64,000 nucleotides of DNA from Drosophila pseudoobscura (GCF_009870125.1 NC_046681.1:21527001-21591000), one strand, 5' to 3'. Positions 26,401 through 38,452 are shown, counted from the stretch's first letter. Translations and numbers: made by a program. Notes: a model not told the origin generated them from the letters alone.

Positions 26401-28867
26401 ATTTTCGAGCTGGCCTCCAATGAGATTGTGAAGACCCTGAACCACATTACCAGGCGCAAACGACAGATCTTCAATCCCAATCAGAATGCCTTCAACCGGA
26501 ACGAGTTGACAGACACCCTACAAACGGTGGACATTAGTGGATTGATTGGTGGGGCCCAGAAGCACCTGGACACTTGTCCAGAGCCCACCCAGCAGTGCGA
26601 TGCCAACTCTCCGTTCCGCACCTTGTCCGGCCGCTGCAACAATCTGCGTAATCCCAACTGGGGCAAGTCGCTGACGACCTTCTCGCGTCTGCTGCCCGCC
26701 CAGTACGAGGACGGCATCTCTGCGCCCCGCGTGACGGGCGTGACTGGAACGCCTCTGCCCAATCCGCGTACCATTTCGACCACGATTCACCCGGATATCT
26801 CCAACTTGCACACACGCTACTCCCTGATGGTGATGCAGTTTGCCCAGTTTGTGGATCACGATCTGACCCTGACGCCCATTCACAAGGGTTTCCACGAGTC
26901 CATCCCCAGCTGCCGCTCTTGCAACTCCCGCCAGACGGTGCATCCCGAGTGCAATCCCTTCCCAGTGCCCGCCGGCGACTTCTACTACCCCGAGGTGAAT
27001 GTGACGAGCGGTGAGCGCTTCTGCTTCCCCTCGATGAGATCGCTGCCGGGCCAACAGTCGCTGGGACCCCGTGACCAGATCAACCAGAACACCCACTTCC
27101 TGGACGCCTCGATGGTGTATGGCGAATCGACTTGCGTTTCAAACAAGCTGCGTGGCTTCTCCGGCCGCATGAACAGCACTGTGCATCCGATTCGCGGAAA
27201 GGAACTGCTGCCCCAATCGAACTCTCATCCCGAGTGCAAGTCCCGCAGCGGCCTCTGCTTCATTGGTGGCGACGATCGTGCCTCCGAGCAGCCAGGACTC
27301 ACGGCCATGCACACCGCCTTCCTGCGCGAGCACAATCGCATTGTGGAGGGACTGCGTGGCGTGAATCCTCACTGGAATGGCGAACAGCTGTACCACCATA
27401 CGCGTCGTATTGTCAGTGCCCAGGTGCAGCATATCGTGTTCAATGAGTTCCTGCCCCGCATCCTCAGCTGGAACGCTGTCAATCTGTACGGACTGAAGCT
27501 CCTGCCGCAGGGCTACTACAAGGACTACAATCCCTCCTGCAGCCCTATTGTGTTCAATGAATTTGCTGCCGCTGCCTTCCGCATTGGACACTCCCTGCTG
27601 CGTCCGCATATTCCACGGTTGAGTGTCCAGCACCAGCCCGTGGATCCTCCCCTGCTGCTCCGCGATGGCTTCTTCCGCATGGATGCCCTGCTGCAGCCCG
27701 GCCTCATCGATGAGATCCTCCGTGGCTTGGTGGCCACACCCATGGAGACCTTAGATCAATTCATCACTGGCGAGGTGACCAACCATCTGTTCGAGGACCG
27801 CAAGATTCCATTCTCCGGCATTGATCTGGTTGCCCTGAACATTCAGAGAGGTAAGCCGCTGCATGACGATTTTCATGTGAGATTCAAACTAAACAGAACA
27901 TCCACACTCTTTACTCTTTAGCTCGCGACCATGGCATTCCATCGTACAACAACTATCGCGCTCTGTGCAACCTGAAACGTGCCACCAACTGGAACGATCT
28001 GAGCCGCGAAATACCCACCGAAGTGATCAGCCGCTTCCAGAAGGTCTATGCCAGCGTTGACGACATTGATCTATTCCCCGGTGCCATGACAGAGCGTCCG
28101 CTGCAGGGTGGCCTCGTGGGCCCCACCTTGGCCTGCATCATTGGCATTCAGTTCAGGCAGCTGCGCAAATGCGATCGCTTCTGGTATGAGAACCAGGCTC
28201 CGGAGGTAAAGTTTACGGAAGCTCAGCTGGCTGAGATCCGTAAGGTGACTCTGGCCAAGATCGTGTGCGAGAACCTGGAGATTACCGGCGACATGCAGCG
28301 TGCTGCCTTCGACTTGCCCAGCAATTTCTTGTAAGTTTACATTATACATCCTTCAGATCTTTAATAAGATGTGAAATTCATTGTTTTTTCTTGATTTCTA
28401 TAGGAATCCACGAGTGCCCTGTGCTTCTATGCCTCAGATTGACTTGAATGCCTGGCGTGAGAATGTCCAGGGCTGTCAGATTGGAAGCCGCAATGTGCGT
28501 GTGGGTGAATCTGCCTTCCCATCGCCCTGCACAAGCTGCGTGTGCTCTTCAGAAGGGGTAACCTCAGGAAATATCCATAGATATGATAATTTTACTGATC
28601 ATATCCTTGTTTTATGTACCATTTCAGGCTCAATGTGCCTCTTTGCGTATCACGGACTGCGGCCAATTGATCCGTCAGTGGCCCAAGGAGGCTATTCTTC
28701 GCGATGAGGTCTGCAACTCTCAGTGCGGCATTTATTTGACCGGCCAGCAGGCCAGCGGTTTCAATCCCCAGCAGCGCCAGGGACAGGCCCAGCCTCGCGT
28801 CACCCGTTCGCGCAACCAGAACCTCTTCAAGTTCCCCGATCTAACGCCATTCATTGCTTCCTTGTAA
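13491..28867 (+). CDS. Secreted double heme-peroxidase (CG10211 type), nine exons
   Basis: Predicted extracellular animal-type heme peroxidase of 1397 residues with two peroxidase domains, the size and architecture of Drosophila CG10211. Exons: 13491-13528, 24238-24818, 24882-25617, 25685-25960, 26026-26243, 26309-27850, 27922-28330, 28404-28557, 28628-28867; every junction is GT-AG and in frame. Residues 1-20 form a signal peptide that becomes complete only when exon 1 is joined to exon 2. Domain 1 (about 47-590) lacks the heme ligands and catalytic residues. A charged linker (about 565-660) ends in RRKR (665-668). Domain 2 (about 700-1290) is intact: Asp799-His800 distal, Arg940 and Glu943, and proximal His1044. 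A short Cys-rich C-terminal region follows. The in-vivo substrate is unknown. Exon 1 was placed by frame, donor and signal-peptide logic, so it is slightly less certain than the rest. Confidence 0.92.
16039..16044 (+). promoter_or_regulatory. TATA-like site inside the first intron
   Basis: TATAAA preceded by a CACGTG E-box-like core (ACACGTGCC at about 16019) resembles a core promoter. It could mark an alternative start for the peroxidase or an intronic non-coding RNA. No splice-linked exon was found. Confidence 0.2.
23449..23485. repeat. CAGT tetranucleotide repeat
   Basis: About eight near-perfect GTCA units followed by degenerate CATTCAGG copies; a simple repeat in the intron. Confidence 0.75.
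24238..24818 (+). CDS. Peroxidase exon 2
   Basis: Encodes the end of the signal peptide and the first part of domain 1. At about residues 145-155 the distal heme segment reads WGQLLANDLYE, where active family members have D-H-D; Ala150 and Asn151 replace the heme-linked Asp and the distal His. Confidence 0.92.
24882..25617 (+). CDS. Peroxidase exon 3
   Basis: Encodes the core of domain 1. By alignment to domain 2, the catalytic Arg and heme-linked Glu are replaced by Tyr250 and Val253, REHNR is replaced by QQHNN, and the proximal His position is Trp354 (AFWSLY in place of IGHSLL). Confidence 0.93.
25685..25960 (+). CDS. Peroxidase exon 4
   Basis: Completes the helical C-terminal part of domain 1, including the family-typical DRFWYEN segment. 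It begins in phase 2 after TTTTAG and ends at CT|GTGAGT. Confidence 0.93.
26026..26243 (+). CDS. Peroxidase exon 5 (charged linker)
   Basis: Closes domain 1 and encodes an acidic then basic, helix-prone linker rich in Glu, Ala and Arg. No catalytic motif is present. Confidence 0.9.
26309..27850 (+). CDS. Peroxidase exon 6 (catalytic core of domain 2)
   Basis: Encodes RRKR at about 665-668, then domain 2 with QFVDHDL (distal His800), FLDASMVYG (calcium-loop region), DDRASEQ (Arg940, Glu943), FLREHNR and AFRIGHSLL (proximal His1044). All expected active-site residues are present. Confidence 0.95.
27922..28330 (+). CDS. Peroxidase exon 7
   Basis: Begins in the ARDHGIPSYN motif typical of the family and includes FPGAM, LVGPTLACI and a second DRFWYEN segment; it completes the helical bundle of domain 2. 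Confidence 0.94.
28404..28557 (+). CDS. Peroxidase exon 8
   Basis: Encodes the end of domain 2 and the start of a Cys-rich C-terminal extension (CTSCVCSSEG), which resembles short von Willebrand C-like cysteine patterns. The similarity is weak. Confidence 0.9.
28628..28867 (+). CDS. Peroxidase exon 9 (C-terminus)
   Basis: Continues the Cys-rich extension (CASLRITDC, then CNSQCG) and ends with a basic, Gln-rich tail; stop TAA at 28865-28867. Confidence 0.9.
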   Translation, partial: AQCASLRITDCGQLIRQWPKEAILRDEVCNSQCGIYLTGQQASGFNPQQRQGQAQPRVTRSRNQNLFKFPDLTPFIASL

Positions 28868-29242
28868 ATGCAAAATGAAAGAAGGCAGACAGTGAGGAAG
28901 GAGTATCCCGGATCGATAAATAATTGCGCATTTTGTAAATAACTCTTGCGTTTGTACATAAGTTTCTTTTGATGTTTGCTTACCTAAAGACTTGTCCAAT
29001 GCATGAACGAGATATACATACATACATATATACTCTAGCTTGTTCCGTATGTACACACCGAAAGATACAAAACACCTGGCCCGGCCCTATCATCAGGCAA
29101 TTGCAGCATGCATTCGCCATTTAGTTAAATTCTCTTTAGGCTCTCAAATAATTATAAGCGAAAGAAAACAAACTAATTCACAAGCATTTGTACTCGTGTA
29201 TGTGTGTTTTGCTATTTTACAACTAAACATATGTGTATGTAC

Positions 29243-29270
29243 AATAAACGCATAATGTATGCCTAATAAA
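29243..29270 (+). terminator. Two poly(A) signals of the peroxidase gene
   Basis: AATAAA occurs at 29243-29248 and 29265-29270, about 380-400 bases after the stop. The 3' UTR would end just before the foldback element begins at 29408. Confidence 0.6.
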
Positions 29271-29407
29271 CAATACTATATATTAAACAATCGAATGTCA
29301 ATCTACTGCTCCTAATGAGTCCTGTCCAAACGATCGGTAAGAGATAAATATATAAACTCCCACGTATTGTAGACGCATTGCCATACCATTCGATTTTCCG
29401 AAGAATA

Positions 29408-29591
29408 CAAAACACTCTACTCCTAAAAAATATAATTGATTGATTAGTTTTTATCATTCGACGACAGTTTGCATCCTCACGAACCTGAGACAGAATGTCC
29501 TTCGTGTCGTTCTATACCTATTTAATCGAGAAATAGCTCCCACAAGAGCCAACAGGCTTTGAAAATACTTAAAACACTGGTTTTTCTGTAG
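29408..29591 (+). repeat. Left inverted terminus of the foldback element
   Basis: A 184-base unique terminus matched, with few differences, by 41134-41318 in reverse complement. Its sequence order (CGACAG, ATCCTCACGA, ACTGGTTTTTCT, then ATATCTCGGCTACCC) parallels the second half of the 319-bp monomer, so it is probably a diverged half-monomer. Confidence 0.85.
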
Positions 29592-32500
29592 AATATATCT
29601 CGGCTACCCAGCGGCCGATCAGGGCGTGGCATATCTTTTTGTGACTGGGAGAGTTCTGCCAATCGACTGCCATCGGAAAAAGGGACATCCATTTTTTCAC
29701 GATTTTCGCAAAAAATCATGATGGTTACATCATTAAATTTGCCAAAAATCGGCCTCATTTTCGAAGTCGAGATTTTGATGCCGTTCGACAGTATGGATCC
29801 TCGCGATCCTGGGAGACATGGTCCTGCACCGATCGGGCCCTTTTTGTCTGAGATATAGCTTTCGGAAGATATGGATTTGCACATCATTATTATACTGGTT
29901 TTATCTTTAGGCTATATCTCGGCTACCCAGCGGCCGATCGGGGCGTGGCATGTCTTTTTGTGACCGGGAGAGTCCTGCCAATCGACTGCCATCGGAAAAA
30001 GGGACATCCATTTTTTCACGATTTTCGCAAAAAATCATGATGGTTACATCATTAAATTTGCCAAAAATCGGCCTCATTTTCGAAGTCGAGATTTTGATGC
30101 CGTTCGACAGTATGGATCCTCGCGATCCTGGGAGACATGGTCCTGCACCGATCGGGCCCTTTTTTTCTGAGATATAGCTTTCGGAAGATATGGATTTGCA
30201 CATAATTATAATACTGTTTTTTTCTTTAGGCTATATCTCGGCTACCCAGCGGCCGATCGGGGCGTGGCATGTCTTTTTGTGACCGGGAGAGTCCTGCCAA
30301 TCGACTGCCATCGGAAAAAGGGACATCCATTTTTTCACGATTTTCGCAAAAAATCATGATGTAACCATCATTAAATTTGCCAAAAATCGGCCTCATTTTC
30401 GAAGTCGAGATTTTGATGCCGTTCGACAGTATGGATCCTCGCGATCCTGGGAGACTTGGTCCTGCACCGATCTGGCCCTATTCATGTGAGATATAGCTTT
30501 CGGAAGATATGGATTTGCACATAATTATAATACTGGTTTTTTCTTTAGGCTATATCTCGGCTACCCAGCGGCCGATCGGGGCGTGGCATGTCTTTTTGTG
30601 ACCGGGAGAGTCCTGCCAATCGACTGCCATCGGAAAAAGGGACATCCATTTTTTCACGATTTTCGCAAAAAATCATGATGGTTACATCATTAAATTTGCC
30701 AAAAATCGGCCTCATTTTCGAAGTCGAGATTTTGATGCCGTTCGACAGTATGGATCCTCGCGATCCTGGGAGACATGGTCCTGCACCGATCGGGCCCTTT
30801 TTGTCTGAGATATAGCTTTCGGAAGATATGGATTTGCACATCATTATAATACTGGTTTTATCTTTAGGCTATATCTCGGCTACCCAGCGGCCGATCGGGG
30901 CGTGGCATGTCTTTTTGTGACCGGGAGAGTCCTGCCAATCGACTGCCATCGGAAAAAGGGACATCCATTTTTTCACGATTTTCGCAAAAAATCATGATGT
31001 AACCATCATTAAATTTGCCAAAAATCGGCCTCATTTTCGAAGTCGAGATTTTGATGCCGTTCGACAGTATGGATCCTCGCGATCCTGGCAGACTTGGTCC
31101 TGCACCGATCGGGCCCTTTTTGTCTGAGATATAGCTTTCGGAAGATATGGATTTGCACATCATTATAATACTGGTTTTATCTTTAGGCTATATCTCGGCT
31201 ACCCAGCGGCCGATCGGGGCGTGGCATGTCTTTTTGTGACCGGGAGAGTCCTGCCAATCGACTGCCATCGGAAAAAGGGACATCCATTTTTTCACGATTT
31301 TCGCAAAAAATCATGATGTAACCATCATTAAATTTGCCAAAAATCGGCCTCATTTTCGAAGTCGAGATTTTGATGCAGTTCGACAGTATGGATCCTCGCG
31401 AGCCTGAGAAACTTGGTCCTGCCCCGATCGGGCCCTATTCATGTGAGATATAGCTTTCGGAAGATATGGATTTGCACATAATTATAATACTGGTTTTTTC
31501 TTTAGGCTATATCTCGGCTACCCAGCGGCCGATCGGGGCGTGGCATGTCTTTTTGTGACCGGGAGAGTCCTGCCAATCGACTGCCATCGGAAAAAGGGAC
31601 ATCCATTTTTTCACGATTTTCGCAAAAAATCATCATCATTAAATTTGCCAAAAATCGGCCTCATTTTCGAAGTCGAGATTTTGATGCCGTTCGACAGTAT
31701 GGATCCTCGCGATCCTGGCAGACTTGGTCCTGCCCCGATCGGGCCCTATTCATGTGAGATATAGCTTTCGGAAGATATGGATTTGCACATAATTATAATA
31801 CTGGTTTTTTCTTTAGGCTATATCTCGGCTACCCAGCGGCCGATCGGGGCGTGGCAAGTCTTTTTGTGACCGGGAGAGTCCTGCCAATCGACTGCCATCG
31901 GAAATGAGGACATCCATTTTTTCACGATTTTCGCAAAAAATCATGATGGTACATCATTAAATTTGCCAAAAATCGGCCTCATTTTTGAAGTCGAGATTTT
32001 GATGCCGTTCGACAGTATGGATCCCCGCGATCCTGGCAGACTTGGTCCTGCACCGATCTGGCCCTATTCATGTGAGCTATAGCTTTCGGAAGATATGGAT
32101 TTGCACATTATTACAATACTGGTTTTTTCTTTAGGCTATATCTCGGCTACCCAGCGGCCGATCGGGGCGTGGCATGTCTTTTTGTGACCGGGAGAGTCCT
32201 GCCAATCGACTGCCATCGGAAAAAGGGACATCCATTTTTTCACGATTTTCGCAAAAAATCATGATGGTTACATCATTAAATTTGCCAAAAATCGGCCTCA
32301 TTTTCGAAGTCGAGATTTTGATGCCGTTCGACAGTATGGATCCTCGCGATCCTGGGAGACATGGTCCTGCACCGATCGGGCCCTTTTTGTCTGAGATATA
32401 GCTTTCGGAAGATATGGATTTGCACATTATTACAATACTGGTTTTTTCTTTAGGCTATATCTCGGCTACCCAGCGGCCGATCGGGGCGTGGCATGTCTTT

Positions 32501-35500
32501 TTGTGACCGGGAGAGTCCTGCCAATCGACTGCCATCGGAAAAAGGGACATCCATTTTTTCACGATTTTCGCAAAAAATCATGATGTAACCATCATTAAAT
32601 TTGCCAAAAATCGGCCTCATTTTCGAAGTCGAGATTTTGATGCCGTTCGACAGTATGGATCCTCGCGATCCTGGGAGACATGGTCCTGCACCGATCGGGC
32701 CCTTTTTGTCTGAGATATAGCTTTCGGAAGATATGGATTTGCACATCATTATAATACTGGTTTTATCTTTAGGCTATATCTCGGCTACCCAGCGGCCGAT
32801 CGGGGCGTGGCATGTCTTTTTGTGACCGGGAGAGTCCTGCCAATCGACTGCCATCGGAAAAAGGGACATCCATTTTTTCACGATTTTCGCAAAAAATCAT
32901 GATGTAACCATCATTAAATTTGCCAAAAATCGGCCTCATTTTCGAAGTCGAGATTTTGATGCCGTTCGACAGTATGGATCCTCGCGATCCTGGGAGACAT
33001 GGTCCTGCACCGATCGGGCCCTTTTTGTCTGAGATATAGCTTTCGGAAGATATGGATTTGCACATCATTATAATACTGGTTTTATCTTTAGGCTATATCT
33101 CGGCTACCCAGCGGCCGATCGGGGCGTGGCATGTCTTTTTGTGACCGGGAGAGTCCTGCCAATCGACTGCCATCGGAAAAAGGGACATCCATTTTTTCAC
33201 GATTTTCGCAAAAAATCATGATGTAACCATCATTAAATTTGCCAAAAATCGGCCTCATTTTCGAAGTCGAGATTTTGATGCCGTTCGACAGTATGGATCC
33301 TCGCGATCCTGGGAGACATGGTCCTGCACCCATCGGGCCCTTTTTGTCTGAGATATAGCTTTCGGAAGATATGGATTTGCACATCATTATAATACTGGTT
33401 TTATCTTTAGGCTATATCTCGGCTACCCAGCGGCCGATCGGGGCGTGGCATGTCTTTTTGTGACCGGGAGAGTCCTGCCAATCGACTGCCATCGGAAAAA
33501 GGGACATCCATTTTTTCACGATTTTCGCAAAAAATCATGATGTAACCATCATTAAATTTGCCAAAAATCGGCCTCATTTTCGAAGTCGAGATTTTGATGC
33601 CGTTCGACAGTATGGATCCTCGCGATCCTGGCAGACTTGGTCCTGCACCGATCGGGCCCTTTTTGTCTGAGATATAGCTTTCGGAAGATATGGATTTGCA
33701 CATCATTATAATACTGGTTTTATCTTTAGGCTATATCTCGGCTACCCAGCGGCCGATCGGGGCGTGGCATGTCTTTTTGTGACCGGGAGAGTCCTGCCAA
33801 TCGACTGCCATCGGAAAAAGGGATATCCATTTTTTCACGATTTTCGCAAAAAATCATGATGGTTACATCATTAAATTTGCCAAAAATCGGCCTCATTTTC
33901 GAAGTCGAGATTTTGATGCCGTTCGACAGTATGGATCCCCGCGATCCTGGCAGACTTGGTCCTGCACCGATCTGGCCCTATTCATGTGAGCTATAGCTTT
34001 CGGAAGATATGGATTTGCACATTGCTACAATACTGGTTTTTTCTTTAGGCTATATCTCGGCTACCCAGCGGCCGAACGGGGCGTGGCAAGTCTTTTTGTG
34101 ACCGGGAGAGTCCTGCCAATCGACTGCCATCGGAAATGAGGACATCCATTTTTTCACGATTTTCGCAAAAAATCATGATGGTACATCATTAAATTTGCCA
34201 AAAATCGGCCTCATTTTTGAAGTCGAGATTTTGATGCCGTTCGACAGTATGGATCCCCGCGATCCTGGCAGACTTGGTCCTGCACCGATCTGGCCCTATT
34301 CATGTGAGATATAGCTTTCGGAAGATATGGATTTGCACATCATTATAATACTGGTTTTTTCTTTAGGCTATATCTCGGCTACCCAGCGGCCGAACGGGGC
34401 GTGGCAAGTCTTTTTGTGACCGGGAGAGTCCTGCCAATCGACTGCCATCGGAAATGAGGACATCCATTTTTTCACGATTTTCGCAAAAAATCATGATGGT
34501 ACATCATTAAATTTGCCAAAAATCGGCCTCATTTTTGAAGTCGAGATTTTGATGCCGTTCGACAGTATGGATCCCCGCGATCCTGGCAGACTTGGTCCTG
34601 CACCGATCTGGCCCTATTCATGTGAGCTATAGCTTTCGGAAGATATGGATTTGCACATTATTACAATACTGGTTTTTTCTTTAGGCTATATCTCGGCTAC
34701 CCAGCGGCCGATCGGGGCGTGGCATGTCTTTTTGTGACCGGGAGAGTCCTGCCAATCGACTGCCATCGGAAAAAGGGACATCCATTTTTTCACGATTTTC
34801 GCAAAAAATCATGATGTAACCATCATTAAATTTGCCAAAAATCGGCCTCATTTTTGAAGTCGAGATTTTGATGCCGTTCGACAGTATGGATCCTCGCGAT
34901 CCTGGGAGACATGGTCCTGCACCGATCGGGCCCTTTTTTTCTGAGATATAGCTTTCGGAAGATATGGATTTGCACATCATTATAATACTGGTTTTTTCTT
35001 TAGGCTATATCTCGGCTACCCAGCGGCCGATCGGGGCGTGGCAAGTCTTTTTGTGACCGGGAGAGTCCTGCCAATCGACTGCCATCGGAAAAAGGGACAT
35101 CCATTTTTTCACGATTTTCGCAAAAAATCATGATGGTTACATCATTAAATTTGCCAAAAATCGGCATCATTTTCGAAGTCGAGAATTTGATGCCGTTCGA
35201 CAGTATGGATCCCCGCGATCCTGGCAGACTTGGTCCTGCACCGATCTGGCCCTATTCATGTGAGATATAGCTTTCGGAAGATATGGATTTGCACATTATT
35301 ACAATACTGGTTTTTTCTTAAGGCTATATCTCGGCTACCCAGCGGCCGATCGGGGCGTTGCATGTCTTTTTGTGACCGGGAGAGTCCTGCCAATCGACTG
35401 CCATCGGAAAAAGGGACATCCATTTTTTCACGATTTTCGCAAAAAATCATGATGGTTACATCATTAAATTTGCCAAAAATCGGCCTCATTTTCGAAGTCG

Positions 35501-36020
35501 AGATTTTGATGCCGTTCGACAGTATGGATCCTCGCGATCCTGGGAGACATGGTCCTGCACCGATCGGGCCCTTTTTGTCTGAGATATAGCTTTCGGAAGA
35601 TATGGATTTGCACATTATTACAATACTGGTTTTTTCTTTAGGCTATATCTCGGCTACCCAGCGGCCGATCGGGGCGTGGCATGTCTTTTTGTGACCGGGA
35701 GAGTCCTGCCAATCGACTGCCATCGGAAAAAGGGACATCCATTTTTTCACGATTTTCGCAAAAAATCATGATGGTTACATCATTAAATTTGCCAAAAATC
35801 GGCCTCATTTTCGAAGTCGAGATTTTGATGCCGTTCGACAGTATGGATCCTCGCGATCCTGGGAGACATGGTCCTGCACCGATCGGGCCCTATTCATGTG
35901 AGATATAGCTTTCGGAAGATATGGATTTGCATATCATTACAATACTGGTTTTTTCTTTAGGCTATATCTCTGGTTTCCAGCAGACCATCGGGGTGCGGCA
36001 AGTCTTTTTGTGACCGGGAA
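29592..36020 (+). repeat. Left tandem array: 20 monomers of about 319 bp plus a partial
   Basis: Unit starts fall at 29592, 29911, 30230, 30549, 30868, 31187, 31506, 31817, 32135, 32454, 32773, 33092, 33411, 33730, 34049, 34367, 34685, 35004, 35323 and 35642, with a diverged partial at 35961-36020. Most units are exactly 319 bp; one is 311 and three are 318 because of changes in a small hairpin. Units fall into classes by their terminal third (GGGAGACATGG...TTTTTGTCTGAG versus GGCAGACTTGG...CTATTCATGTGAG), with mosaics of the two. Frames of 75-119 codons recur on both strands only because the unit repeats. Confidence 0.95.
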
Positions 36021-36089
36021 GTTTAGATTTGCAATTTCAGCGTAAGGAATAAACTAGAATTAGAATTATTTGCTCAGCCAAAAGACTAG

Positions 36090-36484
36090 GGCGCTGTATC
36101 GCGGCCAAGCTGGGCCGGATCGGAGAAAGACCTCCTCTCCCAGTTAAGCATCAAGTGGACGGAGAAATAAAGCTTATCCTCGCCCGGACGGACAAGCAGC
36201 TGCTCGAGATGAAAATGTCGTAGTTTTTGAATCTGAAGCACAAATATTTCACCGACTACAAATGGAAGGGTAAGTGAATCCAAATTCTTCCTAGTACTAT
36301 CTTGTCTTGCCTTACACGCTGTATACTTTTCAGTTCCCAGGCCCCCAGATCCCCAGATCCTCCCAGATCATACAATCGCTGGTCAGAGGACATTTTAAGC
36401 GTGAAGGAACCCCCCAGAATCCATGCCATCCAGGAAGCTCGTACGTTCGCCGCTCGCCGGGCAGTTGGTACTTTCCACCGCTGA
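36090..36484 (+). pseudogene. Unidentified spliced-gene-like fragment, left copy
   Basis: Two stretches with partly open frames flank an apparent intron with a GTAAGT donor near 36270 and a TTTTCAG acceptor near 36334; the second stretch stays open for about 50 codons to a TGA at 36482-36484. The first stretch is interrupted by a stop (TAG near 36222). I do not recognise the source gene. It could be a host fragment captured by the element or chance sequence. Confidence 0.35.
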
Positions 36485-37224
36485 ATCAGGACTCATACAG
36501 GATGAATAGAATATAGAATATATGTATATAGAATAGAATATAGAGTAACAATCCTACCTGTAATTCAGCTTGTGTCAAAATGTCCTTTTGATTATAATAA
36601 ACAAAATTAACAAAAATTTTTGCTTCGTTTCTCTATCTGGGAAATCTCGGAAAAAATATCCTTGATCATGGGTAAGGACTTCATTAAGGATATTTTCAGA
36701 TCACGAATAGGACCACAAAAAAACGAGAAACGGTAATATTTATAGCTGGGGAAAATATCCTTGATCCTTGAGAAGGACTCCATCAAATCAAGGATTTTCT
36801 TACGGTCACAGGAAGCCATAGCACGCCCAGATCGGGCTATAAATACCCTAGAAAGCTAAATATGTATATCTGGGCATGTTGTAGTCCTTGTGCAAGGATC
36901 AAGCATATTGTTTTCCGATCACAGGAAGCAATGGCATGCCCAGATTGACCCTGAAATAGCTGAGAAAACAAGCAATATAGGGCTGGAGGAACTATCCTTG
37001 ATCCCTGATCCTTGATCCGTGATCCAGGAATCCGTGGCACGCCAGGTTCGGCCCACGAATAACCGAGAAACCGAAATATTTATAGCTGGGGAAATTTTCG
37101 TAGATCCTTGATAAGGACATCCATCAAATCAAGGATATTTTTCGGTCACAGGAAGATGTGGCACGCCAGGATAGGCCCACAAATAGCGGAGTTACGGACT
37201 ATTATTGTTTAATAAAAAAAAATA

Positions 37225-37246
37225 GTTGTTGTTGTACAACAACAAC
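37225..37246. repeat. 22-bp perfect palindrome
   Basis: GTTGTTGTTGT followed directly by its exact reverse complement, inside the left-only insertion of the central segment. It could extrude as a small cruciform. Confidence 0.8.
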
Positions 37247-38057
37247 CCTAAGAATAGCGGCCGCACAAAAAACAGAAAACGAGAATTTCAGGTCTGGGAT
37301 ACCAGGCGAACAGAAATCAGCAGAAGGTCGCTGGGTTTTTTTAAATTTTTAAATTATCAACCGTTTTTCGCACCCCAAAAGTATGCAACAGCATTGCTTA
37401 ATTCTGATTTAGTTTAACACTGTATGTGTGAAACTTGATGCATACTTTTGGGGCGCAAAAAACGGTTGGAAAATTTAAAAATTTCAAAAAAACCCAGCGA
37501 CTTTCTGCTGATTTCTGTTCGCCTGGTATCCCAGACCTGAAATTCTCGTTTTCTTGTTTTAGCTTGTAGCTTGTTTTCTCAGCTATTTCAGGGTCAATCT
37601 GGGCATGCCATTGCTTCCTGTGATCGGAAAACAATATGCTTGATCCTTGCACAAGGACTACAACATGCCCAGATATACATATTTAGCTTTCTAGGGTATT
37701 TATAGCCCGATCTGGGCGTGCTATGGCTTCCTGTGACCGTAAGAAAATCCTTGATTTGATGGAGTCCTTCTCAAGGATCAAGGATATTTTCCCCAGCTAT
37801 AAATATTAACGTTTCTCGTTTTTTTGTGGTCCTATTCGTGATCTGAAAATATCCTTAATGAAGTCCTTACCCATGATCAAGGATATTTTTTCCGAGATTT
37901 CCCAGATAGAGAAACGAAGCAAAAATTTTTGTTAATTTTGTTTATTATAATCAAAAGGACATTTTGACACAAGCTGAATTACAGGTAGGATTGTTACTCT
38001 ATATTCTATTCTATATACATATATTCTATATTCTATTCATCCTGTATGAGTCCTGAT

Positions 38058-38452
38058 TCAGCGGTGGAAAGTACCAACTGCCCGGCGAGCGGCGAACGTA
38101 CGAGCTTCCTGGATGGCATGGATTCTGGGGGGTTCCTTCACGCTTAAAATGTCCTCTGACCAGCTATTGTATGATCTGGGAGGATCTGGGGATCTGGGGG
38201 CCTGGGAACTGAAAAGTATACAGCGTGTAAGGCAAGACAAGATAGTACTAGGAAGAATTTGGATTCACTTACCCTTCCATTTGTAGTCGGTGAAATATTT
38301 GTGCTTCAGATTCAAAAACTACGACATTTTCATCTCGAGCAGCTGCTTGTCCGTCCGGGCGAGGATAAGCTTTATTTCTCCGTCCACTTGATGCTTAACT
38401 GGGAGAGGAGGTCTTTCTCCGATCCGGCCCAGCTTGGCCGCGATACAGCGCC
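38058..38452 (-). pseudogene. Unidentified spliced-gene-like fragment, right copy
   Basis: Inverted counterpart of the left fragment, nearly identical; one visible amino-acid-level difference in the terminal open stretch is Arg to Ser. The same donor and acceptor-like sites are kept. The high identity between arms points to recent duplication or gene conversion. Confidence 0.35.

Noticed and set aside
24263..27633. Long minus-strand frames opposite the peroxidase exons (up to 245 codons)
   Set aside because: They are antisense shadows of GC-rich coding exons; the plus-strand frame carries all conserved motifs and splice sites.
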